DNA of 64,000 nucleotides from Streptomyces capillispiralis (GCF_007829875.1 NZ_VIWV01000001.1:2946501-3010500); one strand, 5' to 3'. Numbered from the stretch's first letter, positions 18,328 through 26,797 are shown. Made by a program: numbers and translations. The notes: generated by a model from the letters alone, not told the origin.

Positions 18328-18983
18328 GGCTGGCACTTGGCGCTCCCCCTCTGGGACGTCAGGCGCTCGGTGACCCACACGCCGCTCTTGTTCTTGCGCA
18401 GGGTGCCGGCGTAGATGACATAGGCGTTCTTCGTCACCGGTGTGACGTCCGTCTTGCCGGTCTTCAAAAACTTGTTGAAGGCCTTGCTCTGGTCCTCGCA
18501 GTACAGGAGGGCCGCGGTCCCGTCGTCCTTGAGGACCACGCTCTCGTTGTAGTACCGGGTCTCGCCCGTCGTGCGCGCCTCGTGGTCGACGAATTCCTGG
18601 ATGTACTTCTGGCTGCCCGCAGCGGCCACGCCTTCGGAGTAGAAGCGATAGGCCTCGTGCAGCGGATCCTGTTCGGCGATGGCCATGTCCACTGCCTTGA
18701 TGCGCTGTTCGGCGTCGCTGAGCACGGCGTCCTTCACCGGATCGCCCGTCTTCTCCCACTCGAACTTGTACGTGACGTCGGACGGCAACTCGATCTTCGG
18801 GCGACCGGCCGAGGCCGAGGCCGACGTGCTCGGGGACGGCGACTTCTCGCCCCCTGTGTCCGCTCCCGCGATCGTGTCCTTGTCCTTCGTGGAACTGTCG
18901 TCGTCGCTTCCGCATGCGGACAGCGTCAGGGCCGCGGCGGCGGTCAGCGCGAGCGCTGCGAGCAGGGTGGGGCGGCGGTTCAC
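18324..18983 (-). CDS. Secreted lipoprotein, unknown function
   Basis: A 219-residue lipoprotein: a signal sequence ending in the lipobox LSAC, then a Ser/Thr/Asp-rich spacer (to about residue 60) and a compact domain with KFEWEKTGDPVKDAVLSDAEQRIKA and LYCEDQSKAFNKFLKTGK. The domain looks like the small extracellular lipoprotein domains common in Streptomyces, fold not identified. It overlaps the following secreted-protein gene by 4 nt. There may be an additional link to membrane or wall stress, but nothing in the sequence shows it. Confidence 0.82.
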   Translation of the reverse strand: MNRRPTLLAALALTAAAALTLSACGSDDDSSTKDKDTIAGADTGGEKSPSPSTSASASAGRPKIELPSDVTYKFEWEKTGDPVKDAVLSDAEQRIKAVDMAIAEQDPLHEAYRFYSEGVAAAGSQKYIQEFVDHEARTTGETRYYNESVVLKDDGTAALLYCEDQSKAFNKFLKTGKTDVTPVTKNAYVIYAGTLRKNKSGVWVTERLTSQRGSAKCQP

Positions 18984-19131
18984 AGTCGGCTCCCGGTGGG
19001 GCGAGGCTTCTCTTGAGCCCGGTCACGTTATCCGCGTCCTGCCTGACGACACCAGAGTGGTAGGTGTCAACCCGTGCGCTTCAGTGCTGAATTGATACAG
19101 AACCCCCGCCTCACCCACCCCGGTGGGCCGC

Positions 19132-19344
19132 CTACTTGCCGCCGGCCTCCGCGAGCGTGTGCGCCACGAGGGCGTTGGCGTGGCCGTGGCCCAGTCCGTG
19201 GTCGGTCTTGAGCCAGGTGACGAGTTCCATGTGCTTGGTCAGGGGCGAGGAGCGGATGAGTTCCTTCCACTCCGCTATCGGACGCCCGTACTTCTTCTCG
19301 ATGGAGGGGAAGTAACTGGCGGGTCCCTTGGCGGTGTCGGCCAT
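19132..19344 (-). CDS. DUF4287 domain small protein
   Basis: A complete 70-residue protein matching the short DUF4287 domain: GPASYFPSIEKKYGRPIAEW, then ELVTWLKTDHGLGHGHANALVAH. These small soluble domains occur alone or fused to DUF5655; function is unknown. The ATG at 19344 is preferred over an upstream start because the conserved domain begins right after it. The gene is divergent from the acetyltransferase. Confidence 0.88.
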   Translation of the reverse strand: MADTAKGPASYFPSIEKKYGRPIAEWKELIRSSPLTKHMELVTWLKTDHGLGHGHANALVAHTLAEAGGK

Positions 19345-19529
19345 GTCGGCGATGTCCTCCGTGTCGGTGCCCGGTGGTCCCGAGCGGCTGGTCGTACGCC
19401 CACCCTGTGGGCCGGGGCGGTGTGGTCGCTCGTATGACCGATGACGACGGCTCAAGTCATCGGTCGGATGGCGTGATCGGCGTCACCCCAGGGACACCGT
19501 GCCGGCAGCGCGTGGAAAGAATGGCCCAT

Positions 19530-20138
19530 ATGCCGATGATCAACACGCCCATGACGGCGACGGCCGACGACGCTCCGCTGATCGGCCGGACCCTGGTCCG
19601 TGCCTTCGACGACGACCCGATGATGCGCTGGTTCTTCCCCGACGACGCCTCGCGCGAGGTGCGGCTGGGCCGTTACTTCACCACTGTCTTCACCCGGCAG
19701 TACGTCCGCCACGGCAGGTGCGAGCGCACCGCGGTGGCGGCCGCGTTCTGGGTGCCGCCGGAGGCGCTGGACAAGGCCGTTCCCGACGCGGAGACGATCC
19801 AGGAGCTCCAGGACATCCTCGGCGACCGGGCTCCTCTCTTCAGGGACGCCGTCGAGGCCACCGCCCGGCACGCTCCCCGGGACCCGCACTGGTACCTCGC
19901 CCTGATCGGCGCCGACCCCGCCGCCCAGGGCCGGGGACACGGGGCCGCCCTGCTGCGGTCGGGGCTGGCGCAGGCCGACGCGGCGGGCATGCCGGTCCGT
20001 CTGGAGTCCTCGAAGCCGTCCAACCTGCCCTTCTACGAGCACTTCGGCTTCACCGTGCGCGAGGAGCAGCAGCTGCCGGGAGGCGGACCGGTGCTGTGGG
20101 CGATGGAACGCCTGCCGCGCCGGCCGGCCGACGTGTAG
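19530..20138 (+). CDS. GNAT family N-acetyltransferase
   Basis: A 202-residue acetyl-CoA-dependent acetyltransferase. The acetyl-CoA loop is visible at LIGADPAAQGRGHGAALLRSGL, preceded by HWYLALI and followed by VRLESSKPSNLPFYEHFGFTV, the typical GNAT motif B. The N-terminal half (TLVRAFDDDPMMRWFFPDD) marks the streptomycete subgroup related to puromycin-N-acetyltransferase-like enzymes. Substrate unknown. Start chosen at ATG 19530, 10 nt after GGAAAG; ATG 19521 and 19536 are alternatives. Confidence 0.9.
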   Translation: MPMINTPMTATADDAPLIGRTLVRAFDDDPMMRWFFPDDASREVRLGRYFTTVFTRQYVRHGRCERTAVAAAFWVPPEALDKAVPDAETIQELQDILGDRAPLFRDAVEATARHAPRDPHWYLALIGADPAAQGRGHGAALLRSGLAQADAAGMPVRLESSKPSNLPFYEHFGFTVREEQQLPGGGPVLWAMERLPRRPADV

Positions 20139-20147
20139 CCGGGCCGG

Positions 20148-20678
20148 TCACCGGCGTCGGTCCGGGCCGGCGGGTTCCGTGAGCGGGCGGGCGCTGATCA
20201 GGGCGGTGAGGAGCAGGGGGGCGTCGCCGTCGGACTGGTTGAGCGAGACGGCGGCCCAGCGCTCGGGCGCGCCCGGCAGCGGGCCCCACACCGTCAGGTC
20301 GCCGTAGCAGTCCTTGGCGGCCAGGGTGCGGAACGGTTCCGGAAAGCCTTCCGGACGGGCGCGGAGCGGGGGGACGGGCAGGGGCACCGTGCGGTGGGGG
20401 CCCCAGTGGCGGTCGAGTTCCGCCGTGAGCGCGCGCAGGTGGGCTTCGGCCGCCGTCTCGGCCTCGTTCCATGCCGGGCCGTACACGCCCGTCAGGGGCT
20501 CGCCCTCCCAGAGCGGGAAGAGGAGGAAGCCGTCGCCGCGGGTCAGGGCCCACTCGCCCGTGGCCGGGTCGTCCTCGTCGGCCGCCGGGCCGGCCGGCGG
20601 CAGGGGGGTGGTCAGGCGGGCCCTGAGGGCGGACACGGCCCGGCCGGTGTCGAAGGGTGCGCCCGAGCGGGTGGTCAC
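20148..20678 (-). CDS. Hypothetical protein co-translated with the immunity gene
   Basis: A 176-residue soluble acidic protein with no membrane segment. Its GTG start at 20678 overlaps the stop of the immunity gene by 4 nt, so it belongs to the toxin-immunity unit. Sequence such as GDGFLLFPLWEGEPLTGVYGPAWNEAE and CYGDLTVWGPLPGAPERWAAVSLNQSDGDAPLLL suggests a compact mixed alpha/beta domain, but I do not recognise the family. The location suggests a second immunity or accessory protein. Confidence 0.78.
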   Translation of the reverse strand: MTTRSGAPFDTGRAVSALRARLTTPLPPAGPAADEDDPATGEWALTRGDGFLLFPLWEGEPLTGVYGPAWNEAETAAEAHLRALTAELDRHWGPHRTVPLPVPPLRARPEGFPEPFRTLAAKDCYGDLTVWGPLPGAPERWAAVSLNQSDGDAPLLLTALISARPLTEPAGPDRRR

Positions 20679-21403
20679 AGCGTCGGCCTCGTCATGGGCT
20701 GGGGCAGCGGCTCCAGGGCCCCGGCCTCCCCGAGGGACCGGTAGGCCGCGACCACGGCGGCGACGTCACCGGGGGACGCGAGGGTGAGCAGTACGCCCCT
20801 GTCGTCCGGGAGGTGCCGGGAGTGGGGCTCCAGGGCGGGCGGGACGCGGGTCGCGCGGGACGGCGACAGGTACGCGACCCAGCCCACCGACGGGGTGCCG
20901 ATCCGGAAACCGGCCTCCTTCTTCAGGGCTGCGGTCACCGCGCGGTCGCTCACGTCGCCGTAGTCCGGATGCCACACCTCGGCGACGGCGGTGAGGAGTC
21001 CGGCGTCCGGGAGCGCGGCGTCGTCCGGGGAGACGATCGTGGCGACCAGCGACTGGAGCAGGAACTGCGGCGCGCCGCCCGCCAGTCCGGCGATCTCCAC
21101 CTTCCAGCCGGGGGCGGTGTCGGCGACCAGGCGCAGCGACGTGCCGTTCCCAGCCGACCAGTCGTCGGCCTCCTGCGCCGTGCGCAGTGCCGCTCGCAGC
21201 GACGCCTCGTCCGGCGGCCGGAGCGTCCCGGCCGGCCCGGAGGCGGGGGCGGTGCGCCAGGTCCAGGGCGCACCGGCCTCCGCGGCCGCGGCAGCGGCGG
21301 GGAGGAGTCCGGTGAACCGGTCCAGGGTGGCGTGCCACCGTTCGGCGAGCGTCTCCACCGGCTCCTGCCGGGGGCCCCAGAAGCCCCGCACCACTCGTCG
21401 CAT
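20675..21403 (-). CDS. Immunity protein, Imm52-like
   Basis: A 242-residue cytoplasmic protein beginning MRRVVRGFWGPRQEPVETLAERW, a start very like the Imm52 family that accompanies Tox-REase-5 nucleases. The middle, WKVEIAGLAGGAPQFLLQS and AGLLTAVAEVWHPDYGDVSD, fits the same family. It should bind and neutralise the nuclease domain of the toxin encoded just upstream, protecting the producer and its kin. The ATG at 21403 has AGAGGAC 5 nt before it. The next gene overlaps its stop. Confidence 0.72.
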   Translation of the reverse strand: MRRVVRGFWGPRQEPVETLAERWHATLDRFTGLLPAAAAAAEAGAPWTWRTAPASGPAGTLRPPDEASLRAALRTAQEADDWSAGNGTSLRLVADTAPGWKVEIAGLAGGAPQFLLQSLVATIVSPDDAALPDAGLLTAVAEVWHPDYGDVSDRAVTAALKKEAGFRIGTPSVGWVAYLSPSRATRVPPALEPHSRHLPDDRGVLLTLASPGDVAAVVAAYRSLGEAGALEPLPQPMTRPTL

Positions 21404-21419
21404 CGTCCGCGTCCTCTGC

Positions 21420-21482
21420 CCTTCCTCTTCCGCTTCCGCTTCCCGCTTCGGCTTCGCGCTTCCCGCTTCCCGCTTCCTTCGG
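21420..21482 (-). repeat. Purine-rich GGAAGCG short tandem repeats
   Basis: On the minus strand, the 60 bp before the immunity gene are built from repeats of GGAAGC(G) with small variations, ending in GGAAGAGGAAGGGC. It lies between the toxin stop and the immunity ribosome site. Such an array can change length by slippage and contains several ribosome-site-like GGAAG cores. Confidence 0.7.
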
Positions 21483-21544
21483 TCCGTCCGCCGCCCACCG
21501 CACGCGGCCGTCCTCACCTTAGGGCGCCCGGCCCGGTGGGCCCG

Positions 21545-23815
21545 TCAGTCGAACGCCTCGGGGCGTCGGTCACCGGCGATCGGTTCGGGGTCCGTGTGGA
21601 CGACCTCGATGTCCAGGCCCGCGTCCTCGAAGGCGTCCCGCGCCGCGTCGGCGACCTCCTCGTTGGAGAAGTGCCACTCGACGTCCTTGCCGCGGGCGGC
21701 CTCGACCTGCCGGCGCGCCTCGGTCAGCAGGCGCTCCCTGCCGGACGGCGTGAGCTCCGTGCGGTCGGCGCCCAGGAAGCTGTCGTAGCCGTTCTTGGCC
21801 TCCAGGTAGGTCCGGCGCGAGGAGTCCCAGCCGTCGAACTCGACGTCCGGCACGTCCGGGTCGGTGTGCGGGACGACGTACTCGTACCCGCGCCGTGTGC
21901 CGGTGACCTGCTCCTGGTAGCGCAGCCACGACTCGTTCTTCCAGGTGGGCTTCGGGTTGCGGTCGCGGCTCGCCCAGAAGCCGTCCCCCTGGTCGGCGTC
22001 CCCGTACGTGCGGCTGCTCAGGTTCTCGGCCCAGTCCGGCGGGTTGTAGTTGCGCGGGTCGTGGGCGTCGTTGCGCACGGGGTCCGGCCACTGCTTCTTG
22101 TTCTCCAGCGCCTGCCGGGCGCGCTCCGGTTCCTCGGCGCGCTTGCGCTCCAGGTAGGCCTGGCGTTCGTGCTCGCGGGCCTGGCGCGCCAGCTCCGCCG
22201 CCTCCTCGTCGCAGCCGCCCTCCGCGAGGACGACGTGGGGGGCGGGTCCGGCGAGGACGGTGGTGCCGGTGCCGGGGCCGCCGGTGGGGGCTCGGGGGGC
22301 GTGGTCCCCGTCGTCGTACGGGGTGCGGCGGGGCGGGGCGGAGAGGGTGCAGCCGGTCCTGCGGGCCGTCTCCTCCGCCTCGTCCGCGGCCTCGTCGGCG
22401 CGCCGGGCGGCGTCCTCCAGGGCGTCCAGGTCACCGGCCTCGGCGGCACGGCGTGCGTCCTGCGCCGCCTCGGACGCGTCGTCGACGACCTTGCTCAGTC
22501 TGCCGAGCGAGCCGACCTTCTCGGCGATCTTCGCTTCGCCGTAGCCGGGGATGAAGAGGGAACCGACGTTCCAGATGACGGTGGTGACGGCCCGGGTCTC
22601 GTTGCCGTCGTTCCACTGGTCGACGACGTCGTCGCCGATGAACGAGTCGAACAGCACGGTTCCGCCGGTGCCGAGCGAGGCTCCGCCCCAGTCCAGGACG
22701 GCCCCGAGGTAGTCGCCGTCGCCCCACATGTCGCGGGCGTCGGCGGTGCTGCCCCACCACTGGTCGCCGAGGGAACTGCCGTAGTCCATCAGGCCGTTCC
22801 AGGTGTCGACGGGGTTGGTCACCACGTCCCAGATGCCGGTGACGTCGCCCCAGACGCCGTCGACGAAGAGGCCCCCGCCCACTTGTCCCAGCTGGTCGCC
22901 GGCGCAGCCGAAGAAGGCGCCGAAGCCGGAGAAGCAGCCCTTGTTCTCGTCCCCGTTCTCATCCCCGTTCCCGTTCTCGGTCTCGGTCTCGGTCTGGTCC
23001 TCGTTCTCGCCGGCGTCCGTGGTGGCCGGCTCCTCGTACGGCGGCTCGTCGATCTCGTCCTCGGCGGCCACGGGGTCAACGGGGTCAACGGGGTCCGCGA
23101 GGGAGGGGGCGTCCTCCGTCCCGGGGGGCGTGTCGCCCTCCGCGGTGACCCGGCCGTCGTCGCCCGCGCCGGGGGCCGGGCACGCCGTGCCGGTGACGCG
23201 GCAGACCTGCGACTGGATACCGGTGAGGATCTGAGTGCCCAGGCCGCTGACGACGAGCGCGGTGATGATCGCCGCGACGACCGCGACCAGGCCCGCGTAC
23301 TCCACCGCCGTCTGCCCCTCGTCCCGGCGCCGGCGCATCATCCGCGGCAGGGAGAAGGGGCGGCGTTCCCGCCGCTCCGGTGCGGCGAGACGGTACCAGT
23401 CGCGGCTCTCCGGACGGGTCAGGAGGAAGAGGATCAGGAGGGGGAGGAGGAGCTGGGTGAGGCCGCGGGCCGATCCGTCGGCCAGGTTGGACACCGATCC
23501 GAGGACCAGCCAGACCTGTACGGCGATCAGCCCGGTCCGGATTCCGCTTCCGCCCCGCCAGGTGCGGCGGGCCAGCCACCAGCCGAGCACCCCGGGGGCG
23601 GCGGCGTACGCCACCTGGGCGAGCAGTGCGCCGTCCACCGCGTCCAGCGAGGCCGCGGTGAGGAGCAGTCCCAGGCCCCCGAGGACGGTGAGCGCGAACA
23701 GCGCGTGCACGAGCAGCAGCGCCCGGGACAGGGGCCGGGGCAGGTCCCGCCGGCCTCCCCCGCCCCCGGGTGCCCGCGCCACCCCGGACTCCGGTCCTCC
23801 CCCGTCGAAGGCCAT
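21545..23815 (-). CDS. Polymorphic toxin: membrane helices + Flp-pilin-like segment + C-terminal Tox-REase-5-like nuclease
   Basis: A 756-residue protein in four parts. Residues 30-135 hold four hydrophobic helices. Residues 160-205 resemble a Flp pilin: basic RRRR, then G167-QTAV-E172-Y173 (class III prepilin motif G-X4-E-Y), then a hydrophobic helix. A long acidic region with repeats of Asp/Glu/Pro and a Trp/Gly/Asp stretch follows (210-560). The last about 130 residues (PDVEFDGWDSSRRTYLEAKNG...VEWHFSNEE) match a Tox-REase-5-like restriction-endonuclease-fold toxin with the E-x-K core (LEAKNG). The immunity gene follows on the same strand. Start at ATG 23815, five bases after GGAGGGCGGGC. 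Predicted to be delivered to rival cells and cut DNA or RNA. Confidence 0.85.
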   Translation of the reverse strand: MAFDGGGPESGVARAPGGGGGRRDLPRPLSRALLLVHALFALTVLGGLGLLLTAASLDAVDGALLAQVAYAAAPGVLGWWLARRTWRGGSGIRTGLIAVQVWLVLGSVSNLADGSARGLTQLLLPLLILFLLTRPESRDWYRLAAPERRERRPFSLPRMMRRRRDEGQTAVEYAGLVAVVAAIITALVVSGLGTQILTGIQSQVCRVTGTACPAPGAGDDGRVTAEGDTPPGTEDAPSLADPVDPVDPVAAEDEIDEPPYEEPATTDAGENEDQTETETENGNGDENGDENKGCFSGFGAFFGCAGDQLGQVGGGLFVDGVWGDVTGIWDVVTNPVDTWNGLMDYGSSLGDQWWGSTADARDMWGDGDYLGAVLDWGGASLGTGGTVLFDSFIGDDVVDQWNDGNETRAVTTVIWNVGSLFIPGYGEAKIAEKVGSLGRLSKVVDDASEAAQDARRAAEAGDLDALEDAARRADEAADEAEETARRTGCTLSAPPRRTPYDDGDHAPRAPTGGPGTGTTVLAGPAPHVVLAEGGCDEEAAELARQAREHERQAYLERKRAEEPERARQALENKKQWPDPVRNDAHDPRNYNPPDWAENLSSRTYGDADQGDGFWASRDRNPKPTWKNESWLRYQEQVTGTRRGYEYVVPHTDPDVPDVEFDGWDSSRRTYLEAKNGYDSFLGADRTELTPSGRERLLTEARRQVEAARGKDVEWHFSNEEVADAARDAFEDAGLDIEVVHTDPEPIAGDRRPEAFD

Positions 23816-23872
23816 GCCCGCCCTCCTCACGTCCCCCGGTTCGTGACCGTGTTCGGGTCACGGCAGGCCCCG

Positions 23873-23933
23873 AGGGTAGGAAGGGGCGAGTGGTCGGGGC
23901 ATGGGCCCGTGGGCCCAAATCAGCGCCCAAGCG
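23873..23933 (-). promoter_or_regulatory. Toxin promoter region with the Tad-type GGGCCCA repeat element
   Basis: The element GGGCCCAAATC.G.GCCCA.GCG spans 23911-23933. On the minus strand it is followed, after exactly 32 nt, by TACCCT (23878-23873), a TAnnnT -10-like hexamer. The same element and the same 32-nt spacing occur upstream of the flp pilin gene. Just downstream, CGTGACC/GGTCACG (23842-23862) is a further inverted repeat. Confidence 0.65.
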
Positions 23934-24038
23934 ATGGCGCGCGCCAGTGTTGTCAGTCCGGCCCGTTAGGGTCCGGATCACCGTCGACGGCCGTGCCGGA
24001 CGGCGCGTGCTGACGATCCGTCAATCTCTGGAGCACCC

Positions 24039-25562
24039 ATGGGCTTTGAGGCCACCTACGCAGACTTCTCCGTCGATCCGGCTCGGCTGGCCAACGCCGA
24101 CGCCAGGTACCACGGCGCCCGGTTCGCCGGGTCCCACCTGGCGTTGAGCGCGGGCGGGAGCGTGACGCTGGACTTCGAGGTGGAGGACACGGAGGACGTA
24201 CCGCAGGCGACGCTCTGCGTCACGGCGCTGGTCTCCAAGCTCGGCTCCTCCATCGGCCACGCCCCCATGGACGTACTGATCCAGGGCGAGACCCTGGTCG
24301 GGGGGCTGACCGTGCCCGGCGGCGGGGACCTGCCGCACGACAACGTCTTCGCCGTGCCCGGGCACCTGCTGAAGCCCGGCACCAACACCCTGGAGATACG
24401 GTCCTCGGCGAAGGCCGACAGCATGCTCTGGGTCTACCGGGTCACCCTGGACCCGGTCTGGGAGCGCGGACGGTCGGAGCGGGCCCGGACGGCCGAGGCC
24501 GCCCGCGACTCCGTCTTCACCTACCGGACGGAACTCCGCCCCGCCCACCTCCCCTCCGCCCCCTGGCAGCAGGCCCAGCAGCTGCTCTTCCACATCGACC
24601 GCGACGAGCACTCCCTGCCCGCCCAGCTCGGCTGGCGCGGTGAGGACGGGGCCGAGTCCGCCATCAGCTTCCAGTCCAACATGTCGGACTTCCACGGCTG
24701 TTACCGCGCGGCGGACGGCACGGCGTACGAGTACCGGGGACGGCTCGCCGACCGCCGGCCGTACTCGGAGGAGACCGTGAACCTCACCGCCGCCACCCTG
24801 CACCGGTTCCACACCGAGGAGGGCTGGGGCGGCGGCTGGCACACCTCGCACGAGCTGCGGTTGCTGGTCGACGACGGCGGAGCCCCCGTCGAGCGGGTGA
24901 CCTGGCGCGACCAGCGGGGCAACTCCGGCGTGGTGGTGCTGCACGTCCCCGCCACCGAGGTCGAGACGACCGGTGTCGAGGCGAGCGACGAGTTCGACGA
25001 CGGGGGCGAGGGGGCCGACAACCTCCTCGACAACCGGCACAGCAAGTGGCTGGCGTTCGAGGAGACCGCGCAGCTCGACTTCACCCTCGGCCGCCCCACC
25101 GCCGTCACCTCGTACACCCTGGTGTCGGCGAACGACGCGCCCGACCGCGACCCCCGCGACTGGACCCTGCACGGCTCCCACGACGGCCACACGTGGACGC
25201 CGCTGGACACGCGCAGCGGCGAGTCGTTCGACGGGCGGTTCGCGTCGCGGGAGTTCCACCTCCGCTCCCGTCCCCGGGCCTACCGCCACTACCGTCTCGA
25301 CATCACCCGCAACGCCGGTGCGGAGGAGACCCAGCTCTCCCAGGTCCGCTTCGCCGAGGCGTCCGCAGGGCAGGCGTTCACCGGGTACTACCAGCGCCAC
25401 AACGAGGGCCCCATCGGTTATCGCGGCACGCCGGCCGCCGTCGCCCCCTCCGCGCGGGCCGTCGATCCCCGCGTCGCCTCGGAACTGTCGGCCGCCGCCT
25501 CCAGCCTGGCCGAGACCGCCCAGACGCTGGCCGCCCTGGCCGAGCGGCTGCGCAGGCACTGA
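24039..25562 (+). CDS. Hypothetical protein with C-terminal F5/8 type C (discoidin-like) domain
   Basis: A 507-residue protein without a signal peptide. Residues about 310-440 form an F5/8 type C/discoidin carbohydrate-binding-like domain: EASDEFDDGGEGADNLLDNRHSKWL, VTSYTLVSANDAPDRDPRDWTLHGSHDGHTW, LDTRSGESF and FHLRSRPRAYRHYRLDI. The N-terminal half contains another beta-rich region (TLDFEVEDTEDVPQATL) that could be a second galactose-binding-like domain, and the C-terminus is an Ala-rich helical tail. It is divergent from the toxin and 79 bp upstream of DUF192. Function unknown; binding of sugars or cell-surface glycans is the most that the domain supports. Confidence 0.85.
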   Translation: MGFEATYADFSVDPARLANADARYHGARFAGSHLALSAGGSVTLDFEVEDTEDVPQATLCVTALVSKLGSSIGHAPMDVLIQGETLVGGLTVPGGGDLPHDNVFAVPGHLLKPGTNTLEIRSSAKADSMLWVYRVTLDPVWERGRSERARTAEAARDSVFTYRTELRPAHLPSAPWQQAQQLLFHIDRDEHSLPAQLGWRGEDGAESAISFQSNMSDFHGCYRAADGTAYEYRGRLADRRPYSEETVNLTAATLHRFHTEEGWGGGWHTSHELRLLVDDGGAPVERVTWRDQRGNSGVVVLHVPATEVETTGVEASDEFDDGGEGADNLLDNRHSKWLAFEETAQLDFTLGRPTAVTSYTLVSANDAPDRDPRDWTLHGSHDGHTWTPLDTRSGESFDGRFASREFHLRSRPRAYRHYRLDITRNAGAEETQLSQVRFAEASAGQAFTGYYQRHNEGPIGYRGTPAAVAPSARAVDPRVASELSAAASSLAETAQTLAALAERLRRH

Positions 25563-25641
25563 CCGCGGAAGCCTTCGCGGGATACGTTCGGTGCGGACGG
25601 GCCGGTCGGTCGGGCGTGCGTGCGGAGGGGGTCGGTGGGAG

Positions 25642-26010
25642 ATGAGGCGCTGGCGGGACGGGCGCGGTGAGCTGACCGTACGGTCCGAGGACGGCGGGGG
25701 GACGCCGGTCCGCGTACCCCTGGAGATCGCCACCTCCTACCGGGCCCGGACGAAGGGGCTGCTGGGGCGGGACTCCCTCGACGGGGCCCTGCTCCTCTCC
25801 CCCGCCAACAGCGTCCACACCTTCCGTATGCGCATGCCCATCGACGTCGCCTATCTCGACCGGCGCCTCCGGGTCGTCGCCGTCCGCACCATGCCACCGG
25901 GACGACTCGGCCTGCCCCGGCTCCGCGCACGACACGTGATCGAGGCGGAGGCCGGGACGATGGAGGGGTGGGGGGTGCGGGTGGGGGCCCGGGTGGAGGT
26001 GGACCTGTGA
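25642..26010 (+). CDS. DUF192 family protein
   Basis: A 122-residue DUF192 protein: VPLEIATSYRARTKGLLGRDSL, then GALLLSPANSVHTFRMRMPIDVAYLDRRLRVVAV and HVIEAEAGTMEGWGVRVGARV. In actinobacteria DUF192 genes are frequently located in Tad/Flp loci, as here, though no function has been fixed. Start chosen at ATG 25642, just after GGTGGGAG. It converges on the OmpA-domain gene that closes the pilus operon. Confidence 0.9.
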   Translation: MRRWRDGRGELTVRSEDGGGTPVRVPLEIATSYRARTKGLLGRDSLDGALLLSPANSVHTFRMRMPIDVAYLDRRLRVVAVRTMPPGRLGLPRLRARHVIEAEAGTMEGWGVRVGARVEVDL

Positions 26011-26138
26011 AGACACCGTCTACCGATGGCCGTCGGTCGTACGGCGGCTACTTCCGGCCGACCGGCTCAAGTCTGCGGCTGCGATATCAATCATCATGGT
26101 GCGGATCACCCCGGCGGCCCTCCCGAAGCGCTACCGCC

Positions 26139-26789
26139 TCAGCTGCCCTCCGTGCGCGGGAAGGTGATCTCGACCCTGCGGTTCTTCTTGCGGCCGGCCT
26201 CCGTGGAGTTGTCGGCGATCGGGTACTGCTCGCCGTAGCCGCGCACTTCGTAGGTGACGTTGGCGTCGCTCAGCTCCTGGCCCAGGACGCTCTGCACGGC
26301 GTTCGCGCGCTGCCGGGACAGGACGTCGCCGTGGGCGGAGGAGCCGAGGTCGTCGGTGAAGCCGAAGACGCGGATCTTCGTCGCGTTCTGGGCCTTGATC
26401 TCCTGCGCGATCGCGGAGATACGGGCCTTCGCCTCCGCGCCGAGCTTGGCACTGTCCTTGCCGAACAGCACCTCGGCCTGGAGGGCGAACTTGACGTCGG
26501 AGTTGGTGTCCTCGCGGCGTTCCTCGCCGCTCTTGTCCTCGACGATCTGCTTGATGTCCAGGACCTTGGGCTCGGTGAGCGTGGCACCCTCGGGAAGCTT
26601 GAGGTCGGGGTCGTTGGGATCCACTTCGACGGGCGCCGAGGCGGACGCCTCCGTTCCCGGAGGGACGCTGGGGCCGTCGTCCGCGTGCGCGACCACCGCG
26701 CCGTAGACGTTCGTGGCGACCATGACCGTGGCGGCCGAGAGCACCACGGCGAGGCGCGGCCGCGCCGACCGGCTGTGGGTTCGGATCAT
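26139..26789 (-). CDS. OmpA/MotB-domain secreted protein, last gene of the Tad locus
   Basis: A 216-residue exported protein: signal peptide, Pro/Ala linker, a beta segment (KFALQAEVLFGKDSAKLG) and a C-terminal OmpA-like domain with KIRVFGFTDDLGSSAHGDVLSRQRANAVQSVL and VRGYGEQYPIADNSTEAGRKKNRRVEI. The D...R residues needed for binding diaminopimelate peptidoglycan are in place. It may anchor the pilus or its base in the thick Gram-positive wall. ATG 26789 follows the lipoprotein stop by 8 bp with GGTGAGG as ribosome site, so the two are co-transcribed. Confidence 0.88.
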   Translation of the reverse strand: MIRTHSRSARPRLAVVLSAATVMVATNVYGAVVAHADDGPSVPPGTEASASAPVEVDPNDPDLKLPEGATLTEPKVLDIKQIVEDKSGEERREDTNSDVKFALQAEVLFGKDSAKLGAEAKARISAIAQEIKAQNATKIRVFGFTDDLGSSAHGDVLSRQRANAVQSVLGQELSDANVTYEVRGYGEQYPIADNSTEAGRKKNRRVEITFPRTEGS

Positions 26790-26797
26790 GGTGGGCC

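Noticed and set aside
20657-24013. A very long open frame on the + strand opposite the toxin-immunity genes
   Set aside because: It is the GC-driven antisense frame of real minus-strand genes with signal, membrane and domain structure; the + translation is low-complexity Arg/Gly/Val and has no recognisable domain.
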